Assembly: GCA_947579665.1 (NCBI GenBank) | Contig: OX388351.1 | Coordinates: 55,436,939-55,500,938 of the forward strand | Direction of reading: 5' to 3' | Length of the DNA stretch: 64,000 nt | Origin: Sympetrum striolatum | Lineage: Eukaryota; Arthropoda; Insecta; Odonata; Libellulidae | Part shown: piece after piece, positions 11,503-23,470 of the stretch | Layout of the letters: every line of letters begins with the position of its first letter | Position numbering within the stretch: position 1 is the stretch's first letter | Position numbers and translations under genes: made by a program | The notes under the pieces: model-generated | Told to the model about the DNA's origin: nothing | What the model saw: only the letters and a program-made list of their open reading frames with translations | Databases searched by the model: none

Positions 11503-11504
11503 AT
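9774..11504 (-). CDS. Jockey ORF1: gag-like nucleic-acid-binding protein
   Basis: This 576-residue protein is predicted to bind the element RNA and form ribonucleoprotein particles. The first 200 residues or so are low-complexity, rich in Ser, Pro and Thr. A PRE_C2HC-like domain lies at about residues 210-365; its YSTW..LHSFLVRGL segment is typical of Jockey gag. Three zinc knuckles follow: C376..C389 (CX2CX4HX4C), about 395-407, and about 417-431 in the CxxCGxxHxA..C form common in Jockey. A Pro/Gln-rich tail ends in a helical stretch near 540-570. The ATG at 11504 is the only start available because the element boundary and target duplication fall there; two of its three bases also belong to the duplication. 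The frame ends in TAA within ATGGACCCTAA, shared with ORF2. Confidence 0.9.
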   Translation of the reverse strand: MGSSSSTFVALGRVLRELFTDNFCEELSASELSAAGEFSPSGPVNSSNTSSPMETSTAPGITPTPLSSSPASFPAPGIKNVILPPRFTVSAGISTANPSPTPGLSSRDPRLKRLAEDTMEIASTTEEEESFTTVKPRRYFLNLDEQTVAPLALKNRFEPLAPSEAKKTKRNALDTSGGCQMEVPSPSMPSTPEADGETQRPEPTSGARSRPPALQLYGILNIRALARDLREALNGADFVATRVGLPTPSNVDSRGEVCRVSVNSTCDYRKAREFLDGQGIAYSTWAERQDQLHSFLVRGLSTGTAKEELTEDLLALGIPVRKAFQLRDKEQRALPLFVFSAPSTAQWKPADICRITALSYCRVTIRPYKHQQPQMCFRCNRFGHSSAHCHAAPRCWKCAGPHQGHVCTKPRTEEALCCNCGGAHPAMSRKCPVWIAAKERKMQSTSASSPSQRPTPNAPTFQPASPPTTNAWSNSTPLFVPSQVQPPRRKTLNMEFPSLPQPCRSNEETAAELSIPLRQKQRISPVSSTSAKTPHPPDAIITAMEQMMVRLQATIISQFQQFALSLRDLLAPRNGP

Positions 11505-11513
11505 GTAGATTTA
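11503..11513. repeat. Target-site duplication, right copy
   Basis: ATGTAGATTTA, identical to 6949-6959. Its first two bases also form part of the ORF1 start codon, and its remainder lies in the TAAATC tail of the older element to the right. Confidence 0.75.
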
Positions 11514-12048
11514 GATTTTAGATTTAGATATATACCCCGCGAGCCGCCAGAGGCGTATGGCAGGGGGTGTAATACACCACCATTATTCATTCCTACCAAT
11601 TAGCATCTCTAATAGCTTGGGGAAAAAACGACCAAAAGTAATTATCCGTCCTTGCGATTACTTCCCTATAACGCTTCGTCGATGCCTCTCGGAGATCGCG
11701 TTCGCTCCTTACTGGCACTAACATTTCACTTACTTCGTCTATAAATTCTGAACGATTGAACTTTTCGAAAAGTTTCCGTCGATATTCAGATCTTCTCATC
11801 TGTAGTGAATTCCAACTGAGGGACTCTATCATTGCCGTAACGCTGCTATCAAACCTGAAATCCCCGCAAACGAATCGGGCTGCTCTACGCTGGACCATCT
11901 CTAAATCTGAGACTAAACCTACTTCGTGTGGGTCCCAAACCGCACAGCAGTATTCAAGACTCGGACGAATAATGTAACAAGGAGAGACTCTCGCTTTTGT
12001 CCGGGGATTTTGATAAAACTTTTTGTTGTGATGCAGGAAGTAGAGTAA
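11514..12048 (-). mobile_element. 5'-truncated TAAATC-tailed non-LTR retrotransposon
   Basis: On the minus strand this holds the C-terminal end of a reverse transcriptase ORF, a short 3' UTR with the GGCTCGCGGGGTATATA block, and a tail of TAAATC-like repeats. The 3' end matches the stub at 5011-5112. The Jockey element interrupted it inside or just after its tail, so this copy is the older insertion. Confidence 0.8.
11593..12048 (-). pseudogene. Non-LTR reverse transcriptase C-terminal fragment
   Basis: The frame is open from just inside a TGA at 12049-12051 to its stop at 11593. It reads through IIRPSLEYCCAVWDP and then LEMVQRRAARFV, the conserved block after the RT palm in CR1/Jockey-like elements. 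Next come SLSWNSLQMRRSEYRRKLFEKF and a terminal SFFPQAIRDANW, equivalent to the common SFFPRTIRDWN ending. The natural stop appears preserved. The endonuclease and catalytic RT core are missing, so it is a dead 5'-truncated copy. It differs from the Jockey ORF2 next to it and belongs to another family. The exact clade is not resolved. Confidence 0.8.
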
Positions 12049-12051
12049 TCA

Positions 12052-15000
12052 AAAATAGTGAATTAATTGAAAATAGACAATTCGAGTATAGGTAATCCCG
12101 CACCACACACCCGTCGTAGGTCAAATCCGTACGGAATAACCCACTCTTTTCGAGTAATTCTCAAATCTTATTTTTATTTCTTTTGAAATATATTTTCCTT
12201 GTTAATCAGTGATAGAAATAAGGGCAATATGTCCATTATTTCACCAGATATCCGATAGAATAACCAAATTTCAACCAAATAACTACGACATAATCCGATC
12301 GAGTTGATATTTTTTATATGTTATAAGGACCACCAACCACAAACTTTATGCATTAGCCGTTGACCGATTTCGAAAAATAAGGTTTTTTTAACCACCCTAA
12401 GATACATAAGTCTATATTACTATCGCATCACATTGTAATGCTCTTTGACTTAATTGCCTAATCGTACTTCCAACCCTACGTCGTGTAAAAATGACCAACT
12501 TTGAAAGGAATATTTTCATTAAGCCTTATTGGCTCCCTTAAGCTTCTAGCCTTTACTTTAAAATATATATTTCCTTCATTGAACATTAGTATATTTATTA
12601 ACTGCGCATATTTTTCCAGAGATAGTTTCTTCCTTTTCTAATACACAAGTGTGAGTTAGTTAGTTAGCTTCATTTAGTAATAAATGTATGCACTAATCTA
12701 CATGATGGTAGATATATTTAATTAATTATAGTAGATGACATTTAAAAATGTTCACATCAAAAGTAAAACAAAAGGAATTTCCGAAGATTTGATTAGACTA
12801 AATTTTTACCACCAAGGATTTAAAGAAGAAGATCATCCTCATTATTTTACTATCATTATTTAAATAATTTTGCTTTTATATCACAGATTTTCTGTCTCTA
12901 ATCTTATTCTACACCCATTTTGGTTTTTTTCTGTTAATTCTTCACGGAATATTTAGATCTTGAGAAGAGCGTCATGAAATGATTCATATTTTATTATTTT
13001 CGCAATATGAAACAACCTAATAGTATGTGCTATGTTATTATACATTGGAGGTTAGAGGTAATCACGAAACCATTCCTAAAAAGGTATTGATATATTTAAC
13101 TTGCGAAGAAAATTCTAGACAAAAAGCAACGTTTTAATTTTTAATTCTACTACTCCTGTATTTCAGAAATACGAATACGTTACAAAGTAGAGAATGTGAT
13201 TGGAAAAATGCGATGCGACTTTGAGACGTTGGTCGTATGAGAGAACAGACTGAAATCCTTGGTAATTTATTGGAGAAAATCCCTCGAAATAGTCTTGTTT
13301 GATGTTCTTCTAATCAATTTGTTTCAATCCTGTGTTCAATATTTTCGCTTGATCAATCCAATTTCCAAACTTTCGCTCAGTTCCATTCACTTAACACCAA
13401 ATCCTTTGCCCTGTTTCCTCGGTAGGTAGGCGGGCTAAGGGTCGTAAACCTTCCCTAGATGCCCCTTAGGGTCTGGGGGTGGGCTATGTGCCGTTTTGTG
13501 TTGTAGCTGAAAGTTTCTACCTCCGGAGGCAAATCGAATACGCCGGGGAAGGAGCGCGTGTCTTTAAGGCATCTAGTAGGCAAAATAAACTCGCTAAGAA
13601 TGAAATGAGAGACCGAAATAGTATTTCGAATCTGGATCTTTTTCCAATCATAATAATGTGGATGTACGTACTACGTAGGTAGAGTGTGTGTCGTAGACTT
13701 TGTTTATTGGTTTTAAATTCTAATGTATCCCAAAAATTTTTCGTAGTTTTTCAGATTTTTTACGCCTCTTTATCGTTTCTGCTTCCCTGCACGGTTTTCT
13801 CTAATATCTCATATGTATATATACCAAGAGATGTATACAAATACGAATTATTACAGTCTCGTGAGTAACCGATACAACAAATATGACTAAAATGTAAGGC
13901 ATCTTTGCATATTTCAGCTACTTATGAAATTTCATTGTCCTCTTACCGAAATTTAATAGCCTCTGATACATGGCCTGCAATAGATTTCGACATTTTCCCT
14001 GTTTTTACCTTCCGATACTTAATCACTCTTGTTTGCCCCAACTAAGCCAGAACAGTCGTCCCTTACTTTCACCCATTTTCCATTATTGGTCTCCACCATC
14101 TTTTTGCCCGTTTATTATCGTCTATTTATCTCGCCAGTCTCCCATTCTTTCGCTCCCCTTGCTTCTTCTTCCCCAAATTATATCATGAATCTCTATTTAT
14201 TTCCCAAACACACCCATTTAAAGTCTCACATTTATCATAGAACTTTCCTATGGGAATTTCCCTCATGACGCATCCTGTTTTCGGCAAACTCAGTCAATCG
14301 CAAACCCGCAAATAATCTTGAAGGAATACTAGATTTGGTAATAGAGGAAGAATTGCTTGCAGCATTGTCTCATTGTGTCCTACATTGGTGGATGGAAATT
14401 TTATTTTATGAAGCACTTTGTTTTGGTTAAGTCTCGAAATTTTAGGATCTAATAAAGAGTAAGATTCATTTTCTAAACCAAAAAGTTCACGATTTATTTT
14501 CCATTGTTAATAAAAAAAGGAAGGTGATTTTCGGCCAATTGATACTTGGTGTTATTTTAAGTTTATAAAAATGGATCTTTGCAATAATATTAACCAGATT
14601 TTACATTTGCTAGTTAATATGAAAGCCAAATGCTTATAAATAGCAATCTATTGTTTGTACAAATGATTTATAGTGGCTCTATAACTAGGTATTCTTATAA
14701 TAATAGTTTTGCAAAATTTCCAATTCCGTCCCAAAGATCAATAAAACCCTCATATATAAATAATGGATAAAACTTATATCTGAAAAGAAAGGATTCTTTA
14801 ATTACCACCCTTAATAATCCATGTTTACCAATGGAAAATATAACAGTAAAAATTACAGTTTAAAAGTTAATGATCGAGTTTTTTTCTTGATTTATTTCAT
14901 AGACTTTTAATATTTTAGAATATGTAAATATGTCCCTCTAATCAAGAATAACAAACAACATGCAAATTCTTGTCGACGACATTTTACGTAAAGTAGTACT

Positions 15001-16496
15001 CACAGAAACTAAAATGTAAGTAAAATTGCTTCCTTCTCGAGAAAGAGCTACTATTTCTAGCCGAAGATTGCCTTGGAAAGGAATTTAAAAAATATAAATG
15101 CAACAAACACATTTTATGAAGACGTTGGAGGGTTCCGGGTTTTCTATTGTTTTGTATTGTGCTCCAGGCTGCGTATCCCATTTCATAAGGCATCATATCA
15201 TCTCCTTGAAAATAAACAACTATGTTACTTTGAAATTGTTTGCCCTTTATTAAATTTTCATCCTGGCTGAATAAATTGAAAGTTCAGGTTATATTATAGC
15301 TGTGCACCTTAAATTTTTCTTTCCGTTATTGCTTTGAATATACCTATAGTGCAGTTACGATAGAAATCTATTTTATAGCCTAAATAATTCTTCTTAGAGG
15401 AATATATAGAGCACTGATCCTTCATACATAAATTTGTCTCATTCCTAGACATTTTAGCTTCACTTTATGTATGTTTACAAATTGATGTTCGCTATTCACT
15501 AATGCTACCTTTCCCGTAATCATTCATCATACTGCACTTGTTCTATGATGAAAAATTCATACATAAAGCATATAGGTATTCTTGAAACTACAACGCAAAA
15601 CAAGTAGATAAGATTCAAATATTTGTTATAAAATATAATAGCATATGAAGAATAAGAAATGTTTATATCCTTTTACTCATAAAAGTATCATAATTTACTT
15701 TTTATCCAACCTGCCTCCGATTACGATGTCCTACATCTCGACCCAATAGTCTTCTGTAAACCGTTTAATGGAATCTGATCTCGATGCTGCGTCAGTGATC
15801 CCAATACTACAATTCCTGAGCAAGCAATTCCTCCCTGGGTCTGGTAAGGGTTCCTTGTCCTATGGAGAGGGTTATCTGGGGACGGTTGTGTGCCCACTCT
15901 GCGATTGGTGTCTACGGGACATGGGTTAAGGGCTGACCGAGGTCACCTGTCCTTTGCCTGCTGACTTCTCTTCAGCCAGATAGATTCAATACTGTTCTTA
16001 TTGGTCGACTAATTTGATATTCACAATTCTTATTTGCGGTGGAAGGGAAGTGGGAGTTATTTGGACCATAAGATGGTAGCTGTAATTACATTAAATCCTT
16101 ATTTGGACGATATGAGATTTGAATTCTCCCTTTCCTCCATCTTTCATCATCATATACCGCAAATTCGTTAATTCAAATTCATAGTTTGTCAAAATATGAG
16201 AATATTACGTAAAACATTAATAAATACTAAAATTTAACATATAAACATCAAGACTAAGCATAGATATTTTTAAATTAAAAATTATCTCAAACTCTTTTTC
16301 CTATAGTTGGCCGCAGTCTTAGAATATTGCGATTCACTCTAACAAGCTGTATTTTAGGTTAGCTGTTTCCTCATTTGCTTCCTCTCCTCGTTGTGTTCCG
16401 AACACATAATTTCGTGGGGAATAGACTTTTCACAGAATTCCCTTTGAGCTCCGCGGTTGGCCTTTCCTTTCTTAGTCCACTATTATCTCATAGTTT
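12052..16496. other. Long noncoding stretch with two GC-richer patches
   Basis: Mostly AT-rich with no supported gene. Patches at about 13415-13590 and 15715-15975 are GC-richer and look like decayed repeat sequence, but I could not classify them. About 13980-14230 is strongly pyrimidine-rich on the plus strand, which gives spurious open frames of 70-80 codons. Confidence 0.5.
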
Positions 16497-17357
16497 TACT
16501 TTCTCCCTATACGTAGTATAGAGAAAGTATTGTATTCGCAAAAATTTTTGATCTCCACATTTCAACAGAAATAGATATTTTGGGGCCCATAGAGTTCGTT
16601 TTCGGTATTTTCCCGAACTTGTCTGTCTGTGTGTTTATGTCTGTGGTAAAAAAGTTTGTGGGCGCTCTATCATCAAAAGTAATTATCCGATCATTTCCCA
16701 AATTCATATTTAGTATTTTATTAACAATGCCAAGAGTTGATTAGTTTTTGATGAATATTGCTTAACCAGAAGTTGTGGTTTATCCGGAACATAATTTTGT
16801 TTCTTAAATATCTCTGTCAGAATGCAATGTAGATATATACAATTATTTAAAAAAGTTATAGATAATGTACATTACTACAACTTTTGTTTGAAACATTTTT
16901 TTTGTAACACCGATTGTTTAGGAGTTATTCTTAAATAATGGTTAACCTGAAGTTATTATTTATCCAGAAATAGCAGTTTTTCATACATAACACTGTCAGA
17001 ATGGCATGTAGGTATATACAATTATATACAAACGTTATAGATAATTTACAGCACTACAACTTTTGTTTGAAACTTTTTTTCATAATACTGATTGTTTAGG
17101 AGTAATTAGTGAATACTCGCTAACCGTAAGTTGCTTTTAACCAAAAATAGTAGTTTTTCTTAAATATCTCTGACAGAATGCAATGTAGGCGTACACAATT
17201 ATATACAAACGTTATAGATAATGTATTTTTCTACAACTTTTGCTGAAACATTTTTCTGTAACACGCATTGTTTTGGAGTAATTTATAGATTACCGGCATA
17301 GGCTTCTGTTTTCAATAAATATGGAGAAAGTCATGTGTTGACCAAGTCAGATTTTTT
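16497..17357 (+). repeat. Hairpin-ended interspersed repeat, copy B
   Basis: It starts with the palindrome ACTTTCTCCCTATACGTAGT followed by ATAGAGAAAGT and ends with AGAAAGTCATGTGTTGACCA then AGTCAGATTTTTT. Three tandem-like modules carry 'tcagaatgcaatgtag' and 'ctacaacttttgtttgaaac'. The tract GTCTGTCTGTGTGTTTATGT stands where copies C and E have a long CA/TG microsatellite. It is closest to copy A, with which it forms one subfamily. No coding capacity. Confidence 0.8.
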
Positions 17358-19164
17358 TTCCTTCCCTTTAAAATATTTCCGTGCCGACCTAGTATATATC
17401 TCTTTAGCTATGTGCTTAGGTCAGTTGACATTTGTAGGGAAAACCAACGGACGCCTTTTTTATCCCTCCTCTTCTTAATTTCCCCTCTCCTCTTTCTTCC
17501 CCTTCTCCCAAGATGGCCTTAATTAATCCGTCCAATGCAGGACTCGACGGCTTCTCATGTAATCGCATTGTTATTCATATCTAATGCTCCGTTTGAAGGA
17601 CCATTTAAAATCAAAGGAGGGCTGTTTATGTGGTTTTCATGCTCCTCTCATAAATGTCTGAACGAAAATGATGTGTTATCTCCCTTTTCGTGAATTGTTT
17701 TGAGATTTCACAGTTGAATTCGTAAAAGTCGTTACGATTGATGAATCAATTTGTGGATTATTAGTTAGCACGCGATGGGTCAGGAGAATGATGTTTATAC
17801 AGGAAGAATTCTTGAAATTCAAGAGAGATAGACATATTGGAAGGTTAAATTCACTACCTCGAAGAAAGGTAATTTCTCAAGAAGAAAAGTGAGCCAAAAT
17901 ACTTTCCAACCACTGTTTATAGCACTTAAATATGCAGCTACATACGTGCTGTGCCAACAAATTCTTGCGGATCTACGACGTTTTTATTTGACGATAAAGA
18001 TAGACGGTATACAGAATATTACGATACAATTTGATTTACTAAAGATCCTTCTTCATTTTTCGATTAGTGCTTTTTATATGTTTATTTATTTGTTTGTGAA
18101 GAGTAAAAATTAACAGTAGCCATTCTTGAAGGGAAAATACAAAATTAAAAATCCCTACCATGCTTTATCTCTAATCTGGTTGGGAATACGTTATAAAACA
18201 TCCCTAGGGCTGAACGTTATGCAATCACATTACATATTTAGCAAATATGATTTTAAAGTTCTAATATTTCACAGCTTGACTCAATAAAATTAATATTAAT
18301 TTTTTAAAGTAGGTATGGATAAAATTCAACTGAATTTACAATGCAGAATATCTTTCTATTCATCATTCTCGTAATTTCTATCCGAGTTAAATATTTTTAA
18401 GTATGTTATAATAATTAAAATTAAAGAAATAGATACATATTATGCATTTATTTATAATTTCATCAAAGAGAAGATTGGCTTAATCATAATATGTATTATT
18501 TCCAAATACATTACTAGAAGTAATTCTTATTTTTCAAAAGCCTAGATTAAGCCCTTATTTTACATCTATAATAATACCCTGCGATCCGCCTTTCGGCAAA
18601 TATTGCTTTAGGACTTATTTCCCAGTTGTGACATTCAAACATTCATGGTTTCATAACAATCATAAAACTGAGGACGAATTTGATCATAGGAGGATTTCCT
18701 CAAAATCTTAACTTCACTAAGCTAAACATACCAGAAGAAGCGATAAAATTAAGCAAATCTTGGAAGCGACTTTATTATACGGGAACAATATTTCTTTTTC
18801 AGTCATTTTTTCCATTGTACGTACTCACCAGCATTATTTGTAAAATGCCATCAGTTTTGACAAAGGAAACAAACTTTCTGTAATACGTGATATCATACGC
18901 AAACTTTTAATAAAAAACGATCTCTTGAACTTTTTACTACTATATCTCTCCAAGCTTCCAGCACGAGCAGATTACTTGGAATTTTTAAATTGGCGTGCAC
19001 AGACACGGGCGTCATGAGTCAGAAGATGTTTCTTGGAAAAGCCAATTCCGTGCACGCCTCCGGAAATTAAATTGAAACCGCTCCTCGTGCATGGAAAAAC
19101 AGAGCGCCTTCAACGTTTTTCGCACTGATCAGTTCGAGAGTTTCGTTTTTTCTGGACAGCGAAC
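17358..19164. other. Noncoding stretch, nothing firmly recognised
   Basis: AT-rich. Around 18960-19160 the sequence is GC-richer, and GATCAGTTCGAGAG at 19125-19138 resembles an arthropod initiator. There is no correctly spaced downstream element or open frame to support a promoter. Confidence 0.4.
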
Positions 19165-19270
19165 TCTCTTAGCCACAGACAATTAGTGAGGTGTGAGATT
19201 AGCAATTGGTATCTTTCTCTTAGCCACAGACAGACAGATAGTAAGGTGTGAGATTAGCAATTGGTATCTT
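19165..19270. repeat. Two-copy tandem duplication, 51 and 55 bp
   Basis: Units 19165-19215 and 19216-19270 share TCTCTTAGCCACAGAC and GTGTGAGATTAGCAATTGGT followed by ATCTT. The second unit carries a small internal expansion of CAGA and one or two substitutions. Confidence 0.85.
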
Positions 19271-22200
19271 AATTTGCGAGAGAGTCGTTGCAGTACACCA
19301 CTTTACTGATTCCAATATCAACGACATGCTAAAAAAGTTAATCTAATCCACACTCATTTAACCATCTGAGATATCCTTGCAGTGTAATCTTTGTATGCTA
19401 CTATGCATTCATGAAGCTTCACCTAGAGTATGCATGTGGTCTATGAGACAATTAGTGTTGTACCCTTGAATTATGTTGATTTAAATTTGGGTGAATTGTA
19501 TTACGCAAAGTTATCTGTGGTGTTTGCAGATTAATCTGCAAATTAAAGCTGTTAAAACTGTAAATCATAGTAGCTTTTGTTAATTATAGTTAATGGTGTC
19601 GCATATAGTGGTTATGGTAAATTATAGTTTATGGACGTGTTATTCAAAATAAAATAATCTGTAATATCTAAGATGCATAAGTAGAAATACTACTAAGTTA
19701 AAAAAAAGTGCTTCATATTGTAAGTGCAACTACGTTTCACTTACCTAACTACCTATTGAACACCAGATTTTTAATTTTATCCTGCTCGGCGTTTTCGCGG
19801 GAAAAAATAAGTTAGCAAACTCTTAGAATGTATTTATGAAACATTGCTTGTGTTATTTCTGTAATCTAGTTTCAGTAAATGTCATCCTACTGACTAAGGC
19901 AGTGTTATGCAATAAAATGAATAATTTATAGAAAGCACCACGAAGGGCAATAATTTTCGTGAAGAATTCCAACGGTAAAGTGTTAAGCGTTGATCGGGTG
20001 CTTCAAGACTTTGGAGGGGAATGATAAGGAAGAAAGTTTGAAATGAGGCTCATTTTATTAAATATGTTCAGAGAAAGCACATTATCATAGAATATCTCCA
20101 GTATTGTGCTTCCTCTCTGTTTTAGAGGCCGTACAGACACCGGAAGAGAAATAGATAGAACATACGACGAGTCACATTAGGGCTCATTTTCATCCGCTAA
20201 CGATATGCGAAAATAATCGATTAGGAAAATAGATTCATGGTGCACTCTAACACACTCTCACCTTGCTGGGTATAAATGTATTTGTAGGAATCATAGGCTG
20301 TATTTAGATTCACTCTGAGCTTTTGATCTCTTCCCAAAAAGCATTCAATGGACGCCGATATATTTTCCTCCGGTGAAGAACATTACTTTCATCTAAAAGA
20401 TAGAATACTGTTTTCGATTTTCCTTCGCGAACAGATAAAATCGGAAATAAAGTAAGACTCCCATCGGCTACTAGCCATGGAATGAAAGAGCTCCATAACT
20501 CCGCAGTCATCCGCACGGGGGCGCCATTTTCTTCCGAGAGGCAGTTCAATCTCTCCCTTCCTACCTCATATAACACCCTTCATGTTTCCTATCTCATCCC
20601 ACGCTTCCATCAAAAACCTTTCACCCCAACCCTTTCTCTTCCTCCTTGACCACAATCTCCTCTTGGCGAACGAGGGTCATCCTTCCAGTGTTTACTTAGG
20701 AGATGAGAAGATTGAGGAGATGGTTTGGCCCAAAATACATCCCCGGATTCTACCCAATTACCAGTGCAGAGATGGACGCTATTTTCACGTGCAGTTTTTA
20801 CGTTAATTTTAATGAATACCATCTGGTCTTGAGGTTTGAGTTCGTGGTTCATTTTCAATTGGACGTTTCTTTCTTCACACGATTCGCCTTTACACCCTTT
20901 GCTTTGCTAAGTAACATTCTAGATAGCTCATCCTCCTTTCTTTCGTTTATGAACTATTTCTAAACAAATTAAGATTTAAGGTCGTTTCGGTTGTCTATAT
21001 TGTTTGCGGTATAAGTGAACTTAGTACTTAGGTCTCTCGTAATTATGCTTCATCAGATAATATAGGTAATATCTCTTTAACTTCTTCAGAAACATCTAAG
21101 ATGAGTTATTAGTATTATCATTCGTTCCTGATGCTTGGTTCATGGTTACTGTTTCTACAACCCATAAGATAACCAACATTAAATTTCAGTCGGATAAATT
21201 GAAATCATTTCATTAAATGCATACCTAGTTAAAATATATAATAAGAATGTAATAGCATTACCGCTGATGAATGACTTTTCTTCACACTCATGTTTCTCTT
21301 ACCACTTTTGGGTTTATAGAAAAACTTCGTTACGATGCCAACGTCTTTAATTGCGAATATTCTATCCCATGCTCCATGCCATCATATGATCCCTAGTTCG
21401 CAAGTAGCAGCAGCTATTCGCACTAGCTCTCCTTCCGATGCTATTAACACGGAGGTCTCATTAGCGAGAAAGAGGTCCACTCCCACCTCTTTATTTCCGC
21501 CGAATCGTTCATAATCCTATCACTTCTAAGGCACTCTCCATCCTCCAGTGACCTCTCTCAGTTCGCTGAATCTTGGTCAAGAGCCCATTTCATCGCTAAA
21601 GAGCTCTCTCACCACTTTCGATGCGTTGGCGTTCACATTCTTATCATTTTTTATTTCCCCTTTTTTCCTAACTTGCGTCAATTTTTTCGTCGGTCTCACT
21701 AACAATGCTCTCTCCAAAATGCATTCAAAGGAATACATTAATAACTCAAGGGTTATTGTAACGCAAAAGCTTTTTAAAAGAAGGGAGTTTAACGCTTTGA
21801 GGCGATAATTAATCCTCGAGAGGCAAAATATTCTTCAAATAGTTCAGAAAATCTCCATTTTGTTATACCTCAGACTCAGAGAAGTTGATCATCCGGGAAT
21901 AATCATTATGGAAACGGAAGAAAAAAGCATGTATATATTTCTTACTTAATATATTTTTAAATGCTCATTATCCTTGGTGGTATCATGTTAATACTCTTTT
22001 CAATATATTATTTATATTTAAAAACATATTTACTATTACGTATACATTCATAAGGGAATGCAAGACGCTGGAAAATATTTAACTGCATAATTAGAAATTA
22101 ACACATTGATTGAAACCTGTCTATCCACTTAATTTAGCTGAAGGAAATTTTAAACAATGTCAATAAAGTCAAAACCCAACTATATATAATGTTCAGATGC

Positions 22201-23336
22201 GTAATGATGCAAATTTGACCTCGAATTGCACAACCTTTCACTAATAATAAATTCTTGGAAATTGTAGGCATTCTGTAATGTCAAGGATTGCTACAGCGAC
22301 CCGACCGCCCTTGTATTAGTTTCTGGATACCTCCGGTTCCCTCATTCCAGTATCAGTGGGTCCACTAACGCGCTTTCCAAAACTTGCGAGGCCAGTAAAA
22401 TTCAATGCGCGTCTCCCCATTCGACCAGTCAATCGCAGACTCGGAGAGGGTGTTGCGTGTCCTTCGACGGACAGCTGCGCTGCAGACCCCAATCGTAAAC
22501 ACGGAGGGGGAGCCACTTGAGCTGGTCTTGAGGATTCTTAGTGGTTGCTTCCTCCTTCGGCTGCCAATGCACTTCTGCGTGAAGATACCCCATTTTATAG
22601 CGTTCGTCATAGCCCAGTGAATTTACGAAACAGAAACCAGTGGATTCTGGTTTGCCTACCGTGAAAGAAGCCCTCTTTTCTCTCTTGTTATTCCCACAAA
22701 AATATTTTTTCTTTTCCTGATTGGAATGCAGTCTGCGCAAAGACTTTCTGCTTTAACTTGCCGCAAAAGCGGTCACCCGAGGAAATTCTGTTGTAACTCA
22801 CGAAACACTCGGTGCGTTAACAAAACATTACCACACAAAAGGAATAACATCATCTCTTAAAACATGCGCTCAAGATTAAAAACTGATTTATTTTTTACAT
22901 TAGCAATTGGACTGGATCGTTAAGATATAAAAAAATGAAACGCGATTATAGCGATGAAAGTGTTTTCACTAAATATAATCCAAACAATATTGCACCACTG
23001 ATGAAGTTAAGTGAAATCTGTGATAACATTTTAAGAGAATTGTAGAAATTTGAAATGAGTTATTGTCTAAAGTATGCGTTTTATGCACTTGTTCTTTTAT
23101 TGAGACTACCAGTCATTATTTCCCTTCAATTTATGAATGCTTCTTTGTCTACTGCTCTTTCTACTCAAACCTCCTCTTTACATCTTCCAATCAAAGAAGG
23201 AACACTACCGAAATAAAAAACTTTATTCTCCTCTAGTTCATTCACGTACACCCTGATATTTAACCTCACTTTCTATTCCTTGGTAAATATTTCTCTCTTT
23301 CTACTTGGGTTTATTATCATCCCAAACTCTCTCGCA
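19271..23336. other. Noncoding stretch with two GC-richer patches
   Basis: About 20310-20760 and 22270-22680 are GC-richer with overlapping short frames on both strands (up to about 100 codons). None of the peptides matches a family I recognise, and the two-strand openness argues against a real exon. The remainder is AT-rich and featureless. Confidence 0.45.
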
Positions 23337-23470
23337 GGCTCCCGGATAGTCACGTGGACAGCGAGTTTGCCTTTGGTGAAAGCGGTCCAGGGTTCGAATC
23401 CCGGTGGGTGCCAATGTGCGAAATGACCTAAGCTGTCGAAGCACTATTATCAACACTGCTACTACTACAA
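23337..23470 (+). repeat. Degenerate tRNA-derived SINE head
   Basis: The first 77 bp look like a decayed tRNA. A 5' GGCTCCC can pair with 3' GGGTGCC except for one position, a box-B motif GGGTTCGAATCCC lies at about 23390-23402, and a CCA follows at 23411-23413. The box-A region and the anticodon arm do not fold properly, so this is not a functional tRNA gene. An unrelated tail follows with GCACTATTATCAACACTGCT and CTACTACTACAACT, as in a SINE body. No second copy was seen in the window. Confidence 0.5.

Noticed and set aside
23337..23413. Functional tRNA gene
   Set aside because: Box B is good but the D and anticodon arms do not fold and the acceptor stem has a mismatch.
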